Below, one piece after another: positions 33,725 through 37,420 of a DNA stretch of 37,420 nucleotides. The DNA is from Pseudomonas psychrophila HA-4. GTDB taxonomy: Bacteria > Pseudomonadota > Gammaproteobacteria > Pseudomonadales > Pseudomonadaceae. The position numbers were made by a program, and so were the translations under genes. The stretch is from the NCBI RefSeq assembly GCF_000282975.1, contig NZ_ALJC01000109.1, positions 1 to 37,420 of the forward strand, written 5' to 3'. The notes beneath the pieces were generated by a model that saw only the letters and a program-made list of their open reading frames with translations, made no database searches and was not told the DNA's origin. Position 1 is the stretch's first letter, and each line of letters starts with the position of its first letter.

Positions 33725-34534
33725 TCAGCCGTTTTGTTCGCTGACTCTGGAGGTCATCATCGACAGCTTGGGAAGACTGTCTAGGTTGATTGCGGTGATT
33801 TCTTCAGCCGCTTCGAGCAACGCCGCTTTGAGGGTCTGCATACGCTCAGGGGTTAGGCGAACGCTTGGGCCGGCAATGCTGATAACGCCGATAACCTGAT
33901 GCTGCGAATCTAGAATCGCCGCTGCCATCGCCGCCGCGCCAATTTCAAAACTTTCGTCGACAGAGGCATAACGTTGATCACGTGCGCGCTGCAGATTGTT
34001 GAGCAGATGATCGATGGTGGTCGCTGCGTTAGGCCCATATTCACCGGGTTTAGCCAGGCCTTGGCCGTAAACCAGTTCCAATGCGCGTTCGTTGCTCAAG
34101 CTGCTCAGCCAGGCAAGTCCCGAGGCTGTGCAACAGAGCTTGGCTTCGGCACCCGCATCAGGGTCGTAGCGCAGCCCGGAGCGCGTGCCTTGTGCCTTGG
34201 AGATCCATACCAAATTATCGCCGTCTACAATGCTCAACCGCACGAGTTCACCTGACAGGCGGGCGAGGCGATCCAGTATCGGTTTGGCGAGGTCGACCAT
34301 GTCGCTCTGGGACAGGTGCTTGAGTGCAAGCGAGACTACTTTGAGGGCAAGAACATAATTGCCATGCTGGTGGTCTTGGCGCACAAAACCCTGTTCGACC
34401 AAGCAATTAAGCATGCGGTGAGTAGCGCTCGGCGGAATGTCCAAGGCTTCAGCCACTTGCTGAAGTGCGAGCCCGGTGCTTTTTCCGGCCAACAGCTCAA
34501 TAGCGTGCAGGCCGCGTTCCAGCGCATTACTCAT
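33725..34534 (-). CDS. IclR-family transcriptional regulator
   Basis: A 269-residue regulator. The winged helix lies at residues 1-65 (ALQQVAEALDIPPSATHRML, then LVEQGFVRQD), and the effector-binding IclR domain at about 75-250 (CTASGLAWLSSL and GVISIAGPSVRLTPE). IclR proteins sense small aromatic or organic acids. AAGGAA precedes the ATG, and a perfect 19-base palindrome lies 44 bases further upstream. Matching palindromes lie before the MFS operon and the shikimate-dehydrogenase-like gene, so it probably controls all three units and itself. Confidence 0.92.
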   Translation of the reverse strand: MSNALERGLHAIELLAGKSTGLALQQVAEALDIPPSATHRMLNCLVEQGFVRQDHQHGNYVLALKVVSLALKHLSQSDMVDLAKPILDRLARLSGELVRLSIVDGDNLVWISKAQGTRSGLRYDPDAGAEAKLCCTASGLAWLSSLSNERALELVYGQGLAKPGEYGPNAATTIDHLLNNLQRARDQRYASVDESFEIGAAAMAAAILDSQHQVIGVISIAGPSVRLTPERMQTLKAALLEAAEEITAINLDSLPKLSMMTSRVSEQNG

Positions 34535-34577
34535 AGTTGTTCCTTAGCGTGTGAGAGATGAGCTCCCGACGAAATAC

Positions 34578-34596
34578 ATTGGAATACTATTCCAAT
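34578..34596. promoter_or_regulatory. IclR-type operator before the regulator gene (perfect palindrome)
   Basis: ATTGGAATACTATTCCAAT, perfect 8+3+8 inverted repeat; best member of the three-site set, consistent with autoregulation. Confidence 0.75.
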
Positions 34597-34760
34597 CGTT
34601 ATGAGGCTGCAAACCAAGGGGGCCCCTTAGTTTTCGCCATTCGTCACGGTAGCTCATGACTCATTGCCACTCAGAAAGTCGCTCAACGCTGCTGTCAGCT
34701 TACCGGGACGCATAAAAGAGAGTCATCACGCCAATGTGAGGTGTTCTGGTTGTAAGGGAC

Positions 34761-35567
34761 TCAGAGCCCGAAAAACGTCTTGTAGCAACCTAATTGCTCA
34801 TTGAGCATGTAGCTCCCTGGCTGCACAGGGTGGCCCGCAGCGTGCGCCTCGCGCAGCAAGCGAGTCTCGACGGGTTGCATGATGATATCTGCCACTAGGG
34901 TTCCAGCAGACAAGTTGGCGATATCAATAGGCAGTGGATCTTCATCCGAGAGCCCTAATGGCGTTGCGTTGATAACAACGTCGACTGCACTGAGATGCTG
35001 TGGCTGAGCAACCTCGCAGCGCCCCGGCCAGTGCTGCTCCAGCCGGGCGAGCAGTTCCATGGCTTTGGCCGTATCCGGTTCTTGTAGATACAACCGATCA
35101 ATTCCTGCGTGCAGTAATGCTGCAGCTATCGAGCTTCCAGCACCACCGCCTCCAGCCATCAAGACACGCTTGCCCGCCAGTTCGTGCCCCTTGCGTTGCA
35201 TGCCCAAGACAAAACCTGTGCCATCGAAGTTATCAGCCACCCACACGCCCTGTTCATTGCGGCGCATTGCGTTGGTGCTACCTGAGACTTGAACCGCGAG
35301 GCTGACTTCGTCGGCGAACTCACACGCGGCAAACTTGTACGGGATGGTGATCAACATTCCCGAAAAATTTTCCATCGCTTGTAGGCCGCGTATCACGGTA
35401 GCGAGTTGTTCAGGCCGCGCATGCACCGCAATCATCAGCGCATCCACGCCTTCTTCGGTGAACACCTTGTTCAGTAACTGTGGAGCCTTCACCTGTTTTA
35501 CCGGATCACCGACAACCGCAAAAATTCGGGTATTGCCTGTAGGACTGGGAATCATAAAATCAGACAT
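34761..35567 (-). CDS. Shikimate/quinate dehydrogenase-like protein with altered substrate motif
   Basis: A 268-residue AroE-family protein. The catalytic pair is kept: Lys78 in ITIPYKF and Asp115 in NFDGTG. The NAD(P) loop is GGGGAG (139-144), and the C-terminal QLGCYKTFFG helix is present. The substrate carboxylate motif, SxSP in AroE, is here VKAP (26-29, in GDPVKQVKAP). It is therefore probably not a biosynthetic AroE but one of the catabolic or AroE-like paralogues known in Pseudomonas. AAGGAG precedes the ATG at 35567. Single-gene unit with an IclR-type palindrome about 102 bases upstream. Confidence 0.87.
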   Translation of the reverse strand: MSDFMIPSPTGNTRIFAVVGDPVKQVKAPQLLNKVFTEEGVDALMIAVHARPEQLATVIRGLQAMENFSGMLITIPYKFAACEFADEVSLAVQVSGSTNAMRRNEQGVWVADNFDGTGFVLGMQRKGHELAGKRVLMAGGGGAGSSIAAALLHAGIDRLYLQEPDTAKAMELLARLEQHWPGRCEVAQPQHLSAVDVVINATPLGLSDEDPLPIDIANLSAGTLVADIIMQPVETRLLREAHAAGHPVQPGSYMLNEQLGCYKTFFGL

Positions 35568-35668
35568 CACGTTCTCCTTGGGTATTTCATGGCGTTGCCC
35601 GGCGTACTACCCGCCCAGTCAGTGTTTGAGGCAATGCCAACGACGGAGGGCAAATCTATCATGGCTTA

Positions 35669-35687
35669 ATTGGAATTGTATTCCATA
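35669..35687. promoter_or_regulatory. IclR-type operator before the shikimate-dehydrogenase-like gene
   Basis: ATTGGAATTGTATTCCATA; a half-site ATATATTCC follows. Matches the two other sites in arms and spacing. Confidence 0.7.
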
Positions 35688-35837
35688 AAAACAATATATT
35701 CCTTTTTTCTATTAAAGCCATTAGCGTGCCTCCTCGATGGAGTAGCCTAGGCACAGAAGAACGACATGACAGCGTTACCCTGCGGGCATGTCTGATGAGC
35801 AGCTTAATATTTGCCACCCGTTATGGGGTCGACAGTG

Positions 35838-36158
35838 ATGAGAAACAGAGCGTATTGGCTCAGTCTGGGCACAAGGGCATCGGAAGATGTGTTCGCCTGG
35901 TCGGCTTTTGTGGCGCAAACCGAGTTCCTATGGCAAGACACCTGCTTGGTCCCGGATGGAGCCGCTTGGCAAAGCCTTTGGTTTGAACTCGAAATTGTTA
36001 ACGGGATCGCTTTGGCGGAGTGGGACGATCAGGGTCGACCTGCGGATTGGTCATGCCGTTGGCGCGAAGCCTATCAACAAGAAGCGGCCATCCTGGCGTC
36101 TGAACTGTTGGCGATGATGGGTGATTCAGACATTGCTCCCCCACGCCGTAACGCCTGA
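35838..36158 (+). CDS. Hypothetical protein, about 106 residues
   Basis: A soluble, tryptophan-rich protein (DVFAWSAFVAQTEFLWQD, WFELEIVNGIALAEWDD, SCRWREAYQQEAAILASELL). It is compact and composition-wise convincing, but no family is recognised. Start is uncertain: ATG 35838 with a GGGG nine bases before it, or ATG 35823. It converges with the PPK2 gene, with a hairpin between them. Confidence 0.55.
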   Translation: MRNRAYWLSLGTRASEDVFAWSAFVAQTEFLWQDTCLVPDGAAWQSLWFELEIVNGIALAEWDDQGRPADWSCRWREAYQQEAAILASELLAMMGDSDIAPPRRNA

Positions 36159-36190
36159 CGATCCGTCATCGCCTGCGCAGCCGGACGTAG

Positions 36191-36218
36191 CCCCGCAGGC
36201 TTGGCAACGCCTACGGGG
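36191..36218. terminator. Hairpin between convergent genes
   Basis: CCCCGCAGGC (36191-36200) pairs with GCCTACGGGG (36209-36218) with one mismatch around an 8-base loop. No strong T run; likely a terminator or REP unit shared by the two converging genes. Confidence 0.5.
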
Positions 36219-36249
36219 AGTTGCATTACCCCCCCCATAGAAGCCGGGC

Positions 36250-37167
36250 TCAATAAACCTGAGGCACGATCAGTTCCGGTGGCGTTGGGTTGCGCGAGTA
36301 GTCTTGCTGGCGCACGCGTTCTGGCAGCTCAATCGTCGGTATCTCCACTTCTTCGTAAGGCATTTGGTCGAGCAAGTGGCGGATGCAATTAAGGCGGGCT
36401 TTCTTCTTGTCATCCGCTTGCACGACCCACCACGGCGCTTCGGCGATGTGCGTACGTTCAAGCATAATTTCCTTGGCCTTGGTGTAAGCCTCCCAGCGCC
36501 GACGCGACTCCAAGTCCATGGGGCTGAGCTTCCATTGCTTAAGTGGGTCGTGGATGCGGCTCAGAAAGCGCGTGTGTTGTTCTTCGTCCGAAATCGAGAA
36601 CCAATACTTGATGAGTTGAATGCCCGAACGGGCAAGCATGCGCTCAAACTCTGGCACCGAGCGAAAGAACTCTTCGTATTGATAGGCGTTGCAAAAGCCC
36701 ATGACTTGCTCGACACCTGCGCGGTTGTACCAACTGCGGTCGAACAGCACCATCTCACCTGCGGCGGGCAAGTGAGAGACATAACGTTGGAAATACCACT
36801 GGCTGCGTTCACGGTCGTTGGGGGCGGGCAGGGCCGCAACGCGACAGACCCGAGGGTTTAGGCGTTGAGTGATGCGCTTGATCACTCCGCCTTTGCCGGC
36901 AGCATCGCGGCCTTCAAACAAAATCACCACTTTGTGGCCGGTCTTGGCCACCCAGCTCTGTAGCTTTACCAGCTCTCCCTGCAAGCGAAACAACTCGCGG
37001 AAATAGTGACGGCGCGCATCCTTTTCGCTGCCATCCTGAACGTGATCATCAAGCAGCGCGTTCAAGTCATGCCCGTCTTCCGATAATTCCAGCTCCAGCT
37101 CTTCGTCGCTGTAATCCAGCAAATCGCGATGGATACCCTGCATCAAGCTGTCATGAGGTGAAAGCAT
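36250..37167 (-). CDS. ppk2: Polyphosphate kinase 2 (PPK2)
   Basis: A 305-residue cytoplasmic kinase of the PPK2 family, which moves phosphate between polyphosphate and nucleoside diphosphates or monophosphates. An acidic N-terminal extension (about 20-50) precedes the core. Walker A is GRDAAGKGG (86-94), the lid segment is NDRERSQWYFQRYV, and Walker B is VLFDRSWYNRAGVE with Asp143. Length and a single PPK2 domain fit class I, which mainly phosphorylates nucleoside diphosphates. Start ATG at 37167 has only a weak upstream site; no better in-frame start is seen. Confidence 0.93.
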   Translation of the reverse strand: MLSPHDSLMQGIHRDLLDYSDEELELELSEDGHDLNALLDDHVQDGSEKDARRHYFRELFRLQGELVKLQSWVAKTGHKVVILFEGRDAAGKGGVIKRITQRLNPRVCRVAALPAPNDRERSQWYFQRYVSHLPAAGEMVLFDRSWYNRAGVEQVMGFCNAYQYEEFFRSVPEFERMLARSGIQLIKYWFSISDEEQHTRFLSRIHDPLKQWKLSPMDLESRRRWEAYTKAKEIMLERTHIAEAPWWVVQADDKKKARLNCIRHLLDQMPYEEVEIPTIELPERVRQQDYSRNPTPPELIVPQVY

Positions 37168-37251
37168 GTCGGCTAACTCGTTTCGTGGGGTGGCGCCACG
37201 ATGCTAGTCGCAGTTTGTTACCAAGTAGTGAACTGCATCAGTCTTGTTCCG

Positions 37252-37420
37252 TCAGGGATAAAGCTTCCTGCCTACACGCAGTTCAGAACCAGCTGACTTC
37301 GGCTGCATTTTTATGCCGATAACGTGCTGCGCTCTCCCCTTGGAAAGCGTCACATGGCCAGTCAGAAAGGAGTCATTCAAACACGGCGGCATGTCGGTGG
37401 CGATGGCGGTCAAGGCGCGT
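37252..37420 (-). CDS. 3' end of an unidentified gene running off the window
   Basis: On the minus strand a frame is open from the window edge to a TGA at 37252-37254, about 55 codons with high GC at third positions in the upstream half. It reads ATDMPPCLNDSFLTGHVTLS and then GSELRVGRKLYP at the end. No family is recognised and its start lies outside. It could still be a chance frame. Confidence 0.35.
   Translation of the reverse strand, partial: RALTAIATDMPPCLNDSFLTGHVTLSKGRAQHVIGIKMQPKSAGSELRVGRKLYP

Overview
The window looks like chromosomal DNA of a fluorescent-group Pseudomonas. It has high GC, an Arc-family regulator beside phnN, NCS1 and AAHS-type transporters, an AlpA-type island, a tRNA-Arg integration site and a PPK2 kinase. 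Everything below comes from reading the sequence; family names are recalled by pattern, not searched.

Left part (1-5.1 kb): a ribbon-helix-helix regulator, phnN, two tiny membrane-associated proteins, then an NCS1 permease and an Asp/Glu/hydantoin racemase-family gene in one leftward operon. A 720-base regulatory region full of inverted repeats lies upstream. A tRNA-Arg (anticodon CCT) follows.

Phage-satellite-like island (5,099-14,894): a 51-bp exact direct repeat of the tRNA 3' part bounds 9.8 kb. It carries a tyrosine integrase, an AlpA/excisionase-type HTH, an operon of small overlapping genes, a winged-helix Rep-like gene followed by four palindromic 15-mers next to an AT-rich run (probable origin), a full-length HK97-type capsid, a full-length lambda-type tail tape measure gene, and small coupled ORFs. 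No terminase, portal, protease or lysis gene is visible. Paired integrase arm sites, a duplicated hairpin plus C-rich motif around the capsid module, and 12-bp-phased GTTAACG repeats go with it. It is either a decayed prophage or a satellite that brings its own shell protein and tail ruler.

Middle part (14.9-29.2 kb): a membrane-anchored alpha/beta hydrolase, an SMI1/KNR4 protein, a G3E (CobW-type) GTPase, and a five-gene operon whose order and sizes match the acetophenone carboxylase genes apcABCDE. A strong sigma-54 promoter precedes the operon, and a divergent AcoR/AcxR-like activator is expected to drive it. This block lies between two diverged (about 82% identical) 185-bp copies of the sequence that follows the tRNA, each starting with the tRNA 3' end GGGACACCA, so it may be an older insertion at the same spot.

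Right part (29.2-37.4 kb): a probable aromatic/alicyclic acid catabolic cluster: an AAHS-type MFS transporter, a TIM-barrel isomerase/dehydratase, a truncated FAD-dehydrogenase fragment, an intact KstD-like flavoprotein, an IclR regulator and an atypical shikimate dehydrogenase homologue. Three near-identical palindromes (ATTGGAAT-N3-ATTCCAT) before the three transcription units define a likely IclR regulon. A small hypothetical gene, a PPK2 polyphosphate kinase and the 3' end of a further leftward gene close the window.
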